This document shows positions 45,432 through 54,838 of a stretch of DNA of 64,000 nucleotides, piece by piece. The stretch comes from Bin5 sp965204705 (GTDB taxonomy: Bacteria > Chloroflexota > Anaerolineae > Caldilineales > Caldilineaceae), in the NCBI GenBank assembly GCA_965204705.1, contig OZ242006.1:1240001-1304000 (forward strand), in the 5' to 3' direction. A program made the position numbers and the translations under genes. The notes under the pieces are model-generated. The model was not told the DNA's origin. It saw only the letters and a list, made by a program, of their open reading frames with translations, and did not search any database. Each line of letters begins with the position of its first letter. Positions within the stretch are counted from its first letter, which is position 1.

Positions 45432-46134
45432 GGCCAGCTACTTTGTGAGGATCTGCCAGCTCACGGCCCTTTGTGATCGGTTGTCTTCGGTTGAGTACGG
45501 GACGGTCTGGTGCGTTTCCGCCGACCCAAGGCCTCGAATTCGTAACGCACTGCACTTGTGCCTGGACCCTTCTACTGGACAGTGTTCCTCCCGGGCCTTT
45601 ACACTGAGACACGGAGAAAGTGGGGATCTGGTCGGCTTCAGGCTTCAAAATACGATGAATGCCAACATCTGCCTGGGCTCTGTACTCAATCTTGCGATTT
45701 TCAGGCTTGACAGCCTCGCCCGTCAAGTGTATTATTGTGCCAGATGCACTCTCCCTGGGCGCAACCCGGCGCCAGACTCCTGCGGAGATCACACAGTCAT
45801 CAAAGAGTAGGCAGAAGCAAGACCGCGACTTCAAGAGCCAGTAGGCTCGACGCAAAAGTGGCCCGGGCGAGTGAGCGCCCCCTGTTTTCTCCGACTTGTA
45901 CAAGATTTGTTCTTGTGAGAAAATAGAGTCGCTTACCCTTAAACTAGCCTCCCCGACAAGCATGAGACGAAGCAGATCCAGAGGCCGTCGTTCCGCTTTT
46001 TTCCGATTTGCACTTGCTCTGTTCTTGTGAGACCATATAGCGCATGGGCATCATTTAATTGTTTCTCTATCAATTTATGATGAGATCAAGAGTAAAGTTC
46101 CCTTAACCCAATTCTCTCAAGGAGCAACAGAACC
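45432..46134. other. 700-bp intergenic region with an imperfect direct repeat
   Basis: No supported gene. Two related segments, 45885-45932 and 45995-46043, share about 33 of 43 positions including the identical core tgttcttgtgaga. Each has a TTG(C/T)-like hexamer and a TATAG/AATAG-like hexamer downstream, so they could be tandem promoters of the following lipoprotein gene. That reading is tentative. Confidence 0.5.
45885..46043 (+). repeat. Imperfect 43-bp direct repeat, possible tandem promoters
   Basis: Copies lie at 45885-45932 and 45995-46043, both starting with a T-run followed by ccga and sharing tgttcttgtgaga. In the second, TTGCTC and TATAGC are spaced 16 bp apart, compatible with a sigma-70-type promoter. 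Neither copy shows an open frame. Confidence 0.45.
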
Positions 46135-46671
46135 ATGAACAAACGAACCCCACTCATTTCACTCGTTGTACTGTCTCTGCTGCTGGTAGTCCTTAGTGCG
46201 TGCACCGCCCCGGCCGCTCCGCCCGACCGAGACGTTGAGATCTCCCACGAGGCGGCCCTGTCAGCCCAGGATGCCCTGATGGGCGGAATTGTAATGGGCG
46301 AGGTCATGCTGAGCGAATCTGAGTTCAGCAGCTACGTGACCAAGGCTCTCGAAGCCAACAGTGGACCCAACCAGCCCGTCGACTCCGTAATGGTCTGGAT
46401 TGAGCCCGATTCCATGCACTTCCGCGTCACCCTGAAAGATGGCGTAAGCATGATGGGCAATACGCTGGACCTCGTCGGCAACCTGATGGTTAGCGATGGG
46501 CACCTGATGGTCGATCTCCAGTCGGCCGGCGCCGGCGGCATGGCCGTGGGTGGAGCCCTGCTCGCTCCCGTCAACGCGCAGATTAACGCTGTTTTGGCCC
46601 AGAATATCATGCTCCCGGCCAGCGTCAGTGTTGCGCAGGATTCTGGCTCGATTTCGATCAGCATGAACTAA
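46135..46671 (+). CDS. Putative lipoprotein of unknown function
   Basis: The 178-residue protein has a lipoprotein signal (MNKRTPLISLVVL and lipobox LSAC at residues 20-23). The mature part is mixed alpha/beta with a hydrophobic C-terminal strand pair, and no domain is recognised. The region VMVWIEPDSMHFRVTLKDG and VGNLMVSDGHLMVDLQSA resembles a lipid-binding LptC/LolA-like or DUF2993-type sheet, but this is uncertain. CAAGGAG precedes the ATG. It would be membrane-anchored outside the cytoplasm. Confidence 0.75.
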   Translation: MNKRTPLISLVVLSLLLVVLSACTAPAAPPDRDVEISHEAALSAQDALMGGIVMGEVMLSESEFSSYVTKALEANSGPNQPVDSVMVWIEPDSMHFRVTLKDGVSMMGNTLDLVGNLMVSDGHLMVDLQSAGAGGMAVGGALLAPVNAQINAVLAQNIMLPASVSVAQDSGSISISMN

Positions 46672-46884
46672 GCAGATCAGGGGGATTGCAACCGTCGGCG
46701 TTGCCTCGTTCGCCGTTAGAGTGTGCGGACACCGGCGGGTTTCCCCCAATTCTCTCGCGTGTGGAGTGTAGCCCAGCGCTATGCCCTGTCTCCAGCCGCG
46801 ATTGTGCCGCAATGTGGCACAACGGTTCCAAATTGGCTGCCAGGCTTGGAACAACGGGGCTCTGCACTGCTGAATACGCAATAA

Positions 46885-46940
46885 GAACTGTCCCTTAATC
46901 AGGCATGCCGGGTTCACTGCCTTGATTGAGGGACAGTTTC
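46885..46940 (+). other. Inverted repeat in the 614-bp intergenic region
   Basis: Arms gaactgtcccttaatcaggc (46885-46904) and tgccttgattgagggacagt (from 46918) pair with few mismatches around a 13-nt loop. No T-run follows, so it is either a weak terminator of the lipoprotein gene or a palindromic site. The rest of 46672-47285 holds nothing recognisable. Confidence 0.55.
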
Positions 46941-47285
46941 TGTCTGTAGCGGCTTGGAATAAGCATTTCCCGGGTGTTCGCCCGGCCCTGGACATGCATT
47001 GTGATCACGCCCCCAGACAATGGGCCACCCGCAAGACCTCCTCCCTTCTCCCCCACTTCCTCCGTCCACCGCAAGGTGAAAACCGTTGGCCAGGGGTTGG
47101 ACAAAAGTCATAGGCAGACCGTAGACCCAACGTAGGCTGGAAACCCCTCCCAATACTTGCAAAAACCGCGTGCATAACTGATACTTTTTAATGTTGCTTT
47201 CAAAAAAAATGCTAACTATGCGCGACTGTCAATAAGACCTACTTCAGGGGCAAGTCTCGCCGAGCGCATCTACGGAACCAATGGA

Positions 47286-48590
47286 ATGATACGACCAACC
47301 CGAAACAAATTGGCTAGGCGGGTTGCCCTGTCTGCAGTAACCTTTTGGCTTATGGCGCTGGCCTTTATCGGCGGCAATATTTCCGGCTTCTCTATCCGCT
47401 CAGCAGTGGCCGCCGAGGAGCGCCCCTCCCAGTTCATCATCTTCTGGGAGGCTTGGGATTATGTTGTCGCCCACTTTGTTGACCGCCAGCAGGTCGACTT
47501 CGCCGCCATGACTTACGGCGCCATCGAAGGAATGCTCGCCTCCCTAGGTGATGAAGGCCACACAACTTTCCTCGCCCCGGATGCCGTTATGTTGCACCAA
47601 ACAAGCCTTGAAGGCTCTTTCGAAGGAATCGGCGCCTATGTCTCCATGGAAGACGGCGATGTCCTGATCGTAGCGCCAATCAATGGCTCGCCTGCCGAAC
47701 AGGCAGGGATTTTGGCCGGTGACATTATCTTGGAAGTGGACGGTGAATCCGTCGAAGGAAAATCGTTGGACCAGGTCATCTTTCTCGTCCGCGGTCCGGC
47801 AGATTCCGAGGTCGTCCTGACTGTCCGCCGCCCTGAATTCCAGGAACCGCTCAAGGTATCTATCACTCGCGACCGCATAGAGGTTCCAAGCGTGAGCTGG
47901 AGCCCCATCCCCAACTCAGATGTCTCTTACATCAAGATTTCGCAGTTTACCGCAGGCGTGGACAGGGAGTTGGAGATTGCCCTGCGCGAAATTACCGGAG
48001 CCGGAGCCAACCAGGGAATTATTCTGGACCTGCGCAATAATCCGGGCGGATTCTTGCAGCAAGCAATTCGGGCCAACAGTCAGTTCCTGCCCAAAGGCGA
48101 TCTGATTCTGATCGAATCAGACGCGAATCAGAATCAGACCGTCCACCGCTCACGCGGCCTCGGATATGCCAGGGAAATGCCGTTGGTCGTCCTGATCAAT
48201 GAAGGCACTGCCAGTGCTGGTGAAATTACCGCCGGCGCCCTAAAAGAAAACAAACGCGCCCTGTTGATCGGCGAGACAACCTTCGGTACCGGAACCGTCT
48301 TGAACCAGTTTGGCCTCAGCGACGGCTCCGCTATCCTCCTGGGCGTGACCAACTGGCTCACACCAAATGGCAATCTGATTAAGGGTCACGGAGTGACCCC
48401 CGATTTGGAGGTCACGCAGCCGGCCAGCTCTAAGCATGTGAATGCTGAACTGCTCAGAGAACTCCCAATGGATCAGTTCAGCACGATCGAAGACGATCAG
48501 TTTCTCAAGGCGATGGAGCAATTGGGCGTCAAATTCCACGCGGCGCCGCTGCTCAACGCAGCGCCGTACGACTTCGTGACCCACGACTGA
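47286..48590 (+). CDS. S41 family carboxyl-terminal protease homologue with altered active site
   Basis: The 434-residue exported protein has a signal anchor (residues 13-35), an N-terminal helical part with GDEGHTTFLAP, a PDZ domain (about 105-185, with GIGAYVSMEDGDVLIVAPINGSP and GILAGDIILEVDG) and the protease core DLRNNPGGFLQQAI. The nucleophile S310 is in NEGTASAGEI. At position 335, exactly 25 residues later where CtpA/Tsp have the general-base Lys (FGKGTV), the sequence is FGTGTV. The enzyme may therefore be inactive or use another base. It probably acts in the envelope. No obvious partner is adjacent. Confidence 0.9.
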   Translation: MIRPTRNKLARRVALSAVTFWLMALAFIGGNISGFSIRSAVAAEERPSQFIIFWEAWDYVVAHFVDRQQVDFAAMTYGAIEGMLASLGDEGHTTFLAPDAVMLHQTSLEGSFEGIGAYVSMEDGDVLIVAPINGSPAEQAGILAGDIILEVDGESVEGKSLDQVIFLVRGPADSEVVLTVRRPEFQEPLKVSITRDRIEVPSVSWSPIPNSDVSYIKISQFTAGVDRELEIALREITGAGANQGIILDLRNNPGGFLQQAIRANSQFLPKGDLILIESDANQNQTVHRSRGLGYAREMPLVVLINEGTASAGEITAGALKENKRALLIGETTFGTGTVLNQFGLSDGSAILLGVTNWLTPNGNLIKGHGVTPDLEVTQPASSKHVNAELLRELPMDQFSTIEDDQFLKAMEQLGVKFHAAPLLNAAPYDFVTHD

Positions 48591-48609
48591 CAATTGGGGA
48601 AATTGCGTC

Positions 48610-49293
48610 TCAGAGAGGTTGGGCGCTTGGGGTAGTCCCTGAATTCTCGTCCTTTGATCGGTACAGCCCCTGTTCAAGAATATAGCCTTCAACCGCCCGA
48701 GGGACCTGATAGCAGATCGGTCGGCCCGTCCTTACTCGCTCCCTTAAACTGCTGCTGGCAACGTCCAATTCAGGCATATCGAGCACGATAACCCGCTCTC
48801 GTACACCCGGCAACTCCTCTTCCAGGACTTCCCAATCAATCTCTACGTCGTGGCGACGCAGCGCAACCAGCCGGCAGTTGTGCACGAGCCATTCCGGCTC
48901 ATGCCAGGTCGGTAGGTCCCGCAGACTGTCTAATCCCATCAGAAAATAAAGCTGCGCCTCCACACCGACCCGCTTGCGAAAGAGTCGCAGCATATCCGAG
49001 GTGTAGTGGGGTCCGGGACGTTCAGCGTCAATCAGACTGATGCTGATCTCGTTGTCGTCAGCAATCGCCAGGCGGCACATCGCCAACCGGTGATGTAGAG
49101 AAGATATGGGGTTGTCCGGCTTATGCGGGGGATCCCCGGCCGGCGCCAGAACGATCTGGTCCAACTGCAACTGAAACCGGGCCTCCGCCGCCAGAATCAG
49201 ATGGCCTATATGAATCGGGTCGAATGTGCCTCCAAAGACACCGATCCGATTGCCGTCCAGACTGACTTCAGAATTCATCCCTCGAATGACCAC
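48610..49293 (-). CDS. nadD: Nicotinate-nucleotide adenylyltransferase
   Basis: It transfers AMP to nicotinate mononucleotide to form deamido-NAD. The nucleotidyltransferase motif GGTFDPIHIGHLILAAEA, PPHKPDNPISSLHHRLAM and late SSSLRERVRTGR signature are intact in 227 residues. GTG/ATG start choice is between 49293 and ATG 49278; GGTGGGG upstream favours 49293. It lies 99 bp downstream of obgE in the same direction, a frequent pairing. Confidence 0.95.
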   Translation of the reverse strand: MVIRGMNSEVSLDGNRIGVFGGTFDPIHIGHLILAAEARFQLQLDQIVLAPAGDPPHKPDNPISSLHHRLAMCRLAIADDNEISISLIDAERPGPHYTSDMLRLFRKRVGVEAQLYFLMGLDSLRDLPTWHEPEWLVHNCRLVALRRHDVEIDWEVLEEELPGVRERVIVLDMPELDVASSSLRERVRTGRPICYQVPRAVEGYILEQGLYRSKDENSGTTPSAQPL

Positions 49294-49392
49294 GCCCCAC
49301 CGAAATCGGGCGCACGCCGCGCTCTCCTAACCGATTTCTTTTTTTCTCTTGGCGACCGAAAACCTGCGACCGGGCGCTTTTCACCGACGCCA

Positions 49393-50679
49393 TCACTCTC
49401 CAAGCGCGTTCTCGAATCCCCACACCAACTCGATTCCGCCGAACTGCACCGTATCTCCGTCGCTAACGCCCTGCTTTCGCAAAACATCCGATATCCCCAT
49501 CGCCGCCAGGATGCGCTGGAACCGCAATCCGGACTCGTAGTAGTCCCAGTTCGTCATCTGTGCCACCCGCTCGATCGCAACGCCCTCCACCCGCCAAAGA
49601 TCCTCCTCCAAACGAGTAACTTGAAATGAGTGTTCGTCTTCCACAGGCGAAAGCGTCGGCAACTCTTCCACTTCTTTCGTCGCAACCGACGATGGCAGCC
49701 TATCCAGTTGCGCCTTTACTTCGTATAGGAGTTGCTGAACGTTCTCCCCGGTCACCGCGCTTATGGCAAGAAATGGGCTTCCTGTAGCGGCCAGCGCCGA
49801 TTGCAGGCGCGGCAGGACCTCACGCGCCTGAGGCAGATCGATCTTGTTCAGAACAATCAATTGGGGGCGCGTCGCCAGGGTTGGGTTGAAAAGCCTCATT
49901 TCCTGGTTGATGACCTCGAAGTCACCAGCCGGATCAGGGCTTGCTCCGTCAAGAAGGTGGACCAGCACACGGCTGCGTTCAACATGCCGCAGAAACTCCA
50001 AGCCCAGGCCGACCCCATCGTGCGCGCCCTCCAGCAGTCCCGGAATGTCCGCAAAAACAATCTGGACGTGATTCACCTCCGCCACGCCCAAGTTGGGTAC
50101 AACTGTAGTGAAAGGATAGTCGGCTATCTTGGGGGTGGCCTGGCTGATGACGCTCAACAATGTCGATTTGCCCGCATTGGGCACACCCACGATTCCTGCA
50201 TCCGCTACGATCTTCAGTTCCAGCTCCAGCCAGCGTGCCTCGCCAACTTCGCCATTCTCAGATAGTCGCGGCGCCCGGTTGCGCCCGCTCTTGAACGCAG
50301 CATTTCCTCGACCCCCACGGCCTCCCCTGGCGACCAGAGCCTGCTGCCCGTCCCGTACCAGATCAGCAACGACCGAGTCAGTTTCGGCAATGCGCGCGAT
50401 TGTTCCCACCGGTACCGAGATCAACAGATCCTCTCCGGTCGCGCCCGCCTTCTTGGTGCCGCCGCCGTGCTTACCGCGTTCAGCACGGAAATGGACCTGT
50501 CTCCGAAACGGCTGCAGCGTGTTCATGCTGGGGTCGGCGACGATATAAACATTCCCGCCCCGGCCGCCATTCCCGCCCGCAGGCCCTCCCATAGGCACAA
50601 ACTTCTCGCGGCGGAAAGCGACAATGCCGTTGCCGCCAGCACCGGCCTGCACATGGATCTTTGCTCGATCAAAAAACAT
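49393..50679 (-). CDS. obgE: GTPase ObgE
   Basis: The 428-residue ribosome-assembly GTPase has the glycine-rich N-terminal Obg domain (FRREKFVPMGGPAGGNGGRG), a G domain with P-loop GVPNAGKSTLLS, switch ADIPGLLEGAHDGVGLG and NKID, and a C-terminal OCT domain (VEGVAIERVAQMTNWDYYES and GISDVLRKQGVSDGDTVQFGG). It acts on the 50S subunit. It is divergent from ybeY, with 249 bp between them. Confidence 0.97.
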   Translation of the reverse strand: MFFDRAKIHVQAGAGGNGIVAFRREKFVPMGGPAGGNGGRGGNVYIVADPSMNTLQPFRRQVHFRAERGKHGGGTKKAGATGEDLLISVPVGTIARIAETDSVVADLVRDGQQALVARGGRGGRGNAAFKSGRNRAPRLSENGEVGEARWLELELKIVADAGIVGVPNAGKSTLLSVISQATPKIADYPFTTVVPNLGVAEVNHVQIVFADIPGLLEGAHDGVGLGLEFLRHVERSRVLVHLLDGASPDPAGDFEVINQEMRLFNPTLATRPQLIVLNKIDLPQAREVLPRLQSALAATGSPFLAISAVTGENVQQLLYEVKAQLDRLPSSVATKEVEELPTLSPVEDEHSFQVTRLEEDLWRVEGVAIERVAQMTNWDYYESGLRFQRILAAMGISDVLRKQGVSDGDTVQFGGIELVWGFENALGE

Positions 50680-50928
50680 GACTGTAGCTGCTCTTACTTG
50701 ATGGTTCGCGGCACTTGGTCAGCAACCGGCGGAGCTCACTGCTTTCGTTCAGTTTCCTCAATTCTAACGGAGGCGATCTCCCTTCCACAAGAAATTGCCC
50801 CGGTCGAGTCCGGCGGTATAATTGTACCGCGTAACGCATAGGCTGAAGACCGCCTTTCCGCGGTCCACAACCTGCCGCCTTCACCACCAGTGTGTAGCCG
50901 GTACAATTCTTCCGGCTGGGTGCCATCA

Positions 50929-51438
50929 ATGTCGAACGCGCAGATTATCGTTGAAATTGACGAAAAATACCAGGAGCCTGTCGAGGAGGCTTGGCTGGAG
51001 GCCGCAGCGCGGGCAACACTGCGCGCCTGCGGGCGGGACGCGTTATCCCTTTCAATTCTGGTCGTGGAAGATGAGGAACTGCGGCGCTACAATCGCCTCT
51101 ACCGCCAGCAGGATGCGCCGACCGACGTATTGAGCTTCGCTGTCCAGGAAGGATCTCAACTCTCTGCGGAGATGCCCGACGCCTTGGCAGCCCAACTGGA
51201 TGCCGAACTGGGCGATCTGCTGCTGGCCTTCCCCTACGCCTCTCGCCAGGCCGAGAGGCACGGCCATTCGCTCTCCGCTGAACTGCAGCTGCTGGTTGTC
51301 CACGGTACACTGCACCTGCTTGGTTACGATCATGACACCGAATCCCGGCAGGACGAAATGTGGCGCAAACAGTCTGAAATCCTCAGTTCACTAACAGCCG
51401 AGGATCTTACGCCCCGGCTGACCACGCCGGACTGGTAG
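50929..51438 (+). CDS. ybeY: Endoribonuclease YbeY
   Basis: The metal-binding motif HGTLHLLGYDHD (H3-type site) and N-terminal SILVVEDEELRRYN with PTDVLSFAV are hallmarks of YbeY, which matures 16S rRNA ends. The start at ATG 50929 gives 169 residues; an earlier ATG at 50890 is disfavoured as homologues begin at about this point. An insertion around residues 70-85 is longer than in E. coli. The dgkA start codon directly follows its stop. Confidence 0.96.
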   Translation: MSNAQIIVEIDEKYQEPVEEAWLEAAARATLRACGRDALSLSILVVEDEELRRYNRLYRQQDAPTDVLSFAVQEGSQLSAEMPDALAAQLDAELGDLLLAFPYASRQAERHGHSLSAELQLLVVHGTLHLLGYDHDTESRQDEMWRKQSEILSSLTAEDLTPRLTTPDW

Positions 51439-51816
51439 ATGAAGCGCCCTGACCGCGCTGGGAGCTTTCGCCAGAGTATCGCCTTCGCCTGTGCCGGAGT
51501 GCGACACGCTCTACAAAGCCAGCGCAATCTTCGCATTCACGTCTCCATAGCTGCCGCGGTCGTCATCGCCGGTACTGTCCTCCGTATCAGCCGGTCAGAG
51601 TGGGCCATAGTCGTCACCCTGATCGCGCTGGTCATCGGCTTGGAGCTTCTCAATTCGGCTATCGAAGCCCTTGTGGACCTGGCCTCCCCTGAACCGCATC
51701 CCCTCGCCAAAGTGGCAAAGGACACCGCCGCCGGCGCCGTCCTGGTGGCAGCGTTGGGCAGCGTCGCCGCCGGTCTCGTTATCTTCTTGCCCCGCCTCTG
51801 GCAGCTCATAGCTTGA
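51439..51816 (+). CDS. dgkA: Diacylglycerol/undecaprenol kinase
   Basis: The 125-residue membrane protein has three helices, an N-terminal amphipathic part SFRQSIAFACAGVRHALQSQRNLRIH and the catalytic GLELLNSAIEALVDL and KVAKDTAAGAVLVAA motifs with Glu and Asp metal ligands. In Gram-positive-type lineages this family phosphorylates undecaprenol for cell-wall recycling. It starts at the base after ybeY stops, a conserved ybeY-dgkA operon arrangement. Confidence 0.95.
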   Translation: MKRPDRAGSFRQSIAFACAGVRHALQSQRNLRIHVSIAAAVVIAGTVLRISRSEWAIVVTLIALVIGLELLNSAIEALVDLASPEPHPLAKVAKDTAAGAVLVAALGSVAAGLVIFLPRLWQLIA

Positions 51817-51860
51817 GACCGGTTCCCACTTACAGGACCGCCGGCCCAGTCGAAGATATA

Positions 51861-53078
51861 TTACTCCACGTTTTCCCTTATGCGCTCCGGCAGCTTCAGA
51901 ATCGCAGGCACGCCAGCAAAAGCGATCAGTCCGCTGATCAAGAATGCAGTCTCAAGCCCAAACTTGTCCGCTAAACTGCCAAGCAACCACAATGCGGGCG
52001 ACCGGATTACAAAGTTTGCCATCAGAAAGAGGCCGTTTGCCAGCGCCCGATTCTGTCGAAAACTGTCCTGCACAACCGCCAACAACACGGCAGATGGCGA
52101 AAGCATCGTAAACCCAAGTGGCAACAGAAATGCGAATAGCAACCAGCCTGAACTGTTAAGGAAACCTAGGAAGAGGATCGGCGACACCAGAAAGAGAACA
52201 AACAGGATCCGTCTTCGCCCTACCCAGTCGCTGGCCGTGCCCATAGTCAGGGCGCCCGCTACACCCGCCCCTTCCAAAAGCGTTAACGACAGCCCCGCAA
52301 TCTCGAACTCATACCCCTTCACATCCTGCATGAATATTGGCAAATAGGTCGTCATTGAAATCGACATAAAGACGCGCGCTGCCGTGATCCAGAGTAGGGG
52401 AGGGTAAACTTTTCGCGCAGCTGGCAACAACCGTTGCAGGGAAAGCACACCACCCTGTGCAGGCTTGGCGGAGACCCCGCGCAGTCGCCAAAAGAGGAAA
52501 ATCGAAGCCAGCCAGCCAAACACTGCCACCCGCCATATCCCCTCAAGGCCAAACCAGCTGATGGCTGCAATCACGACCACTGGCCCCACCGTGCGCCCCA
52601 GTTCTCCGGCGGCCATAAAAAAACTCATGCCGGTTCCCACTCGGTCACCCGATATTCGCCCGATCATCGCCGGCGCCGGCGCATGAAAGACAGCCGAGCT
52701 CAGGCCTCCAACTAAGAGTAGTAGTGCCAGCAGAACATAGCTGTTCGCCAGCCCCAGCAAACTACACACGCTGGCGGTCGCCGCCGGAGCCAGAATGATG
52801 AAATATCGTAGACTGACCCTGTCGGCTGCATGGCCTATAAAAGGTTGCAGCAGACTGGGAATCTGCATGAAGACCGCCAGGCCCCCGATCGCAGCGTAAT
52901 CGGCCGCCAGCTTTTCCCGAATTAACGGGAGCAAAGGAGGGATAAACGCTGTGAAAATGTCGTGGACAAAATGGCCCGATACAATTGTCAGCACCTCTCG
53001 GGTCTGAAACTCCTTGCTTTCCGATGGCTCAATGCTGTCAGTTTCTGGATCTACAGGCTGGTCTACTGTAGCTGCCAT
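51861..53078 (-). CDS. MFS transporter (Fsr-like)
   Basis: The 405-residue protein with 12 predicted helices has FLKxGxxD-like N-terminal features (SGHFVHDIFTAFIPPLLPLIREKL) resembling fosmidomycin-resistance (Fsr)-type exporters, and the motif-A loop HAADRVSLR. It lacks substrate-specific signatures. The C-terminus ends in short charged residues. It is convergent with dgkA (44 bp gap) and is not part of an obvious operon. Confidence 0.88.
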   Translation of the reverse strand: MAATVDQPVDPETDSIEPSESKEFQTREVLTIVSGHFVHDIFTAFIPPLLPLIREKLAADYAAIGGLAVFMQIPSLLQPFIGHAADRVSLRYFIILAPAATASVCSLLGLANSYVLLALLLLVGGLSSAVFHAPAPAMIGRISGDRVGTGMSFFMAAGELGRTVGPVVVIAAISWFGLEGIWRVAVFGWLASIFLFWRLRGVSAKPAQGGVLSLQRLLPAARKVYPPLLWITAARVFMSISMTTYLPIFMQDVKGYEFEIAGLSLTLLEGAGVAGALTMGTASDWVGRRRILFVLFLVSPILFLGFLNSSGWLLFAFLLPLGFTMLSPSAVLLAVVQDSFRQNRALANGLFLMANFVIRSPALWLLGSLADKFGLETAFLISGLIAFAGVPAILKLPERIRENVE

Positions 53079-53467
53079 GGGGAGTTCTGTTCCTGTGTGG
53101 ACCCTTCTTTTTTCGCCTCAGGGCAAGCAGACAACCGGCGGAGGGAAAATCAGGTGAGTATCGGCTGATTGTAACATCAGTTCAGTAGATGACAAGCACC
53201 CGAATCCAGTCCCTACGTTAGCAATCCATATTCCCTGAAGAGGACACTTTCCTTCGGCTCCTAATCTGCACACATTAGTTTCCCGACGTTCACGGTTCGA
53301 ACAGCGAAACCCGGGTATGTGGCACTTCCGACAGATTTCGCGCACTTGACACGCCCAATCCCCTATTCTATATTGTTGTCAGTTTCACCTCGGCCAGAAT
53401 CTGAGTGAACTTACTTCGATCTCTGACCGGATGAACCCTTATCGCTTGTCACCCAAAGGAGATCATC
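53079..53467. other. Intergenic region upstream of binding protein 1
   Basis: 389 bp with no supported gene. AAAGGAG lies just before the SBP start. Confidence 0.45.
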
Positions 53468-54838
53468 ATGATCAAGAGCCGAGTAAGTCGTCGAGACTTT
53501 TTGACCTTGTCAGGCGTCACTGCCGCCGGAGCAGTCCTCGCCGCCTGCGCACCGGGGCCCGCAGGGGGAACCGCGTCTGACGACGATGAAATGCCCGCCG
53601 CCGAAGGCTATACGGTCGTCTATACCTACCCCCACCCGGATACCAACATGCTCGGCGGCAATCAAAGGCTGATTCTCGAACGCTACGACTCTATGGTGCC
53701 GGACACAGACGTACAGGTGGAGCTCAAGACCGGCTACGAGATGTCCCGCGTTCAAGCCGACCTCGCCGCCGGCACGGCGCCCGACCTCTTCTGGGCCGGT
53801 TACACCTCTGTCATCCAGGCCATTGACGAGGGTCTGATCGTCAATCAGCAGGACTACATGGAAGCCTCCGGCGTCGACTTCGATGACTTTGTCGATGGCA
53901 TCGAAGCCATCTACGCCCCGCCGACCGTCGGCGGACACTTCTGGGGCATGCCCTACGAACAGGTCGTTGTCCTCTTCGCCTACAACGTCGCCGCCCTCGA
54001 AGAATCCGGCATGGAACCGCCGCCCAAGGACTGGACCTGGGACGAACTCATCGAATGGGGTGTGGCAGTGACCCGCGACGTTAACGGCAATCGCCCCAAT
54101 GAAGATGGCTTTGACGCCAATGAGGTCGACATCTGGGGCGTCGCCTACTGGCAGCACTTCGCCATCCAGGAATATCTGCCCTGGACCGCTGGCCAACTCT
54201 ACGTTGACGAAACTCGCACAAAAGCAACAATCAACAACGACGGTGTCCGCGATTCCCTCCAGTACTTGCGCGATGCCTATGCCAGTGGAGCCGCCACCGA
54301 GAAACCGCCCGAAAAAGGCCTTGTTTCGGGCAAAGTCGTATTCCAGGAAGTCGGAAACTGGGGCCTGCTCGACTTCGAAAAGCAGATCGGAGAAGGAGGA
54401 CTCGGCGCCCTTTACACGCCCAGCCATCCCGTGCACCAGATCACCGCAACCCCTTGGTACGACAAAGAGCTGTGGATGCCCGTCCAGGACGACAAAAATC
54501 GTGAAGCTGCCGCTTATGAGTTCTCCGAGTGGTGGGCGCTTGGCGATCCCTATCTCGAATTCTGCCTCGAGACCGGCTACTTCCCCTTCACCAAGAGTCA
54601 CTTCGCCGACCAGCGATGGCTTGATGCAATTGAAGGCAAAGAATTCATGCAGGTCGCTGGCGAGATGCCCGCCTACGCCACCAATACCCGCTTCTGGGCC
54701 CTCTTCAAGGGCGCGCAGGAGGCCCAGCAGTCCATGTACGAGCTGTGGGATCTCGCCGTGCATACCGATGAGGATCTGGAAGTACTGATGGCCGCCGCCG
54801 AAGCCGAGGTGCAAAGAATTATCGACAAGTACAACTAG
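53468..54838 (+). CDS. Extracellular sugar-type ABC substrate-binding protein 1
   Basis: The 456-residue family-1 binding protein has an N-terminal SRRDFLTLSG Tat-type twin-arginine motif and a lipobox LAAC, so it is a Tat-exported lipoprotein. The mature part has DLFWAGYTSVIQAIDEGL and FWGMPYEQVVVLFAYNV, usual for MalE-like SBPs. It binds a sugar outside the membrane. It heads the plus-strand transporter cluster; a GC-rich hairpin follows at 54864-54900 which could limit read-through into SBP 2. Confidence 0.93.
   Translation: MIKSRVSRRDFLTLSGVTAAGAVLAACAPGPAGGTASDDDEMPAAEGYTVVYTYPHPDTNMLGGNQRLILERYDSMVPDTDVQVELKTGYEMSRVQADLAAGTAPDLFWAGYTSVIQAIDEGLIVNQQDYMEASGVDFDDFVDGIEAIYAPPTVGGHFWGMPYEQVVVLFAYNVAALEESGMEPPPKDWTWDELIEWGVAVTRDVNGNRPNEDGFDANEVDIWGVAYWQHFAIQEYLPWTAGQLYVDETRTKATINNDGVRDSLQYLRDAYASGAATEKPPEKGLVSGKVVFQEVGNWGLLDFEKQIGEGGLGALYTPSHPVHQITATPWYDKELWMPVQDDKNREAAAYEFSEWWALGDPYLEFCLETGYFPFTKSHFADQRWLDAIEGKEFMQVAGEMPAYATNTRFWALFKGAQEAQQSMYELWDLAVHTDEDLEVLMAAAEAEVQRIIDKYN

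Noticed and set aside
45361..45963. 200-codon minus-strand frame after ferritin
   Set aside because: Overlaps ferritin end, no motif or ribosome binding site, Cys/Arg/Pro-rich composition.
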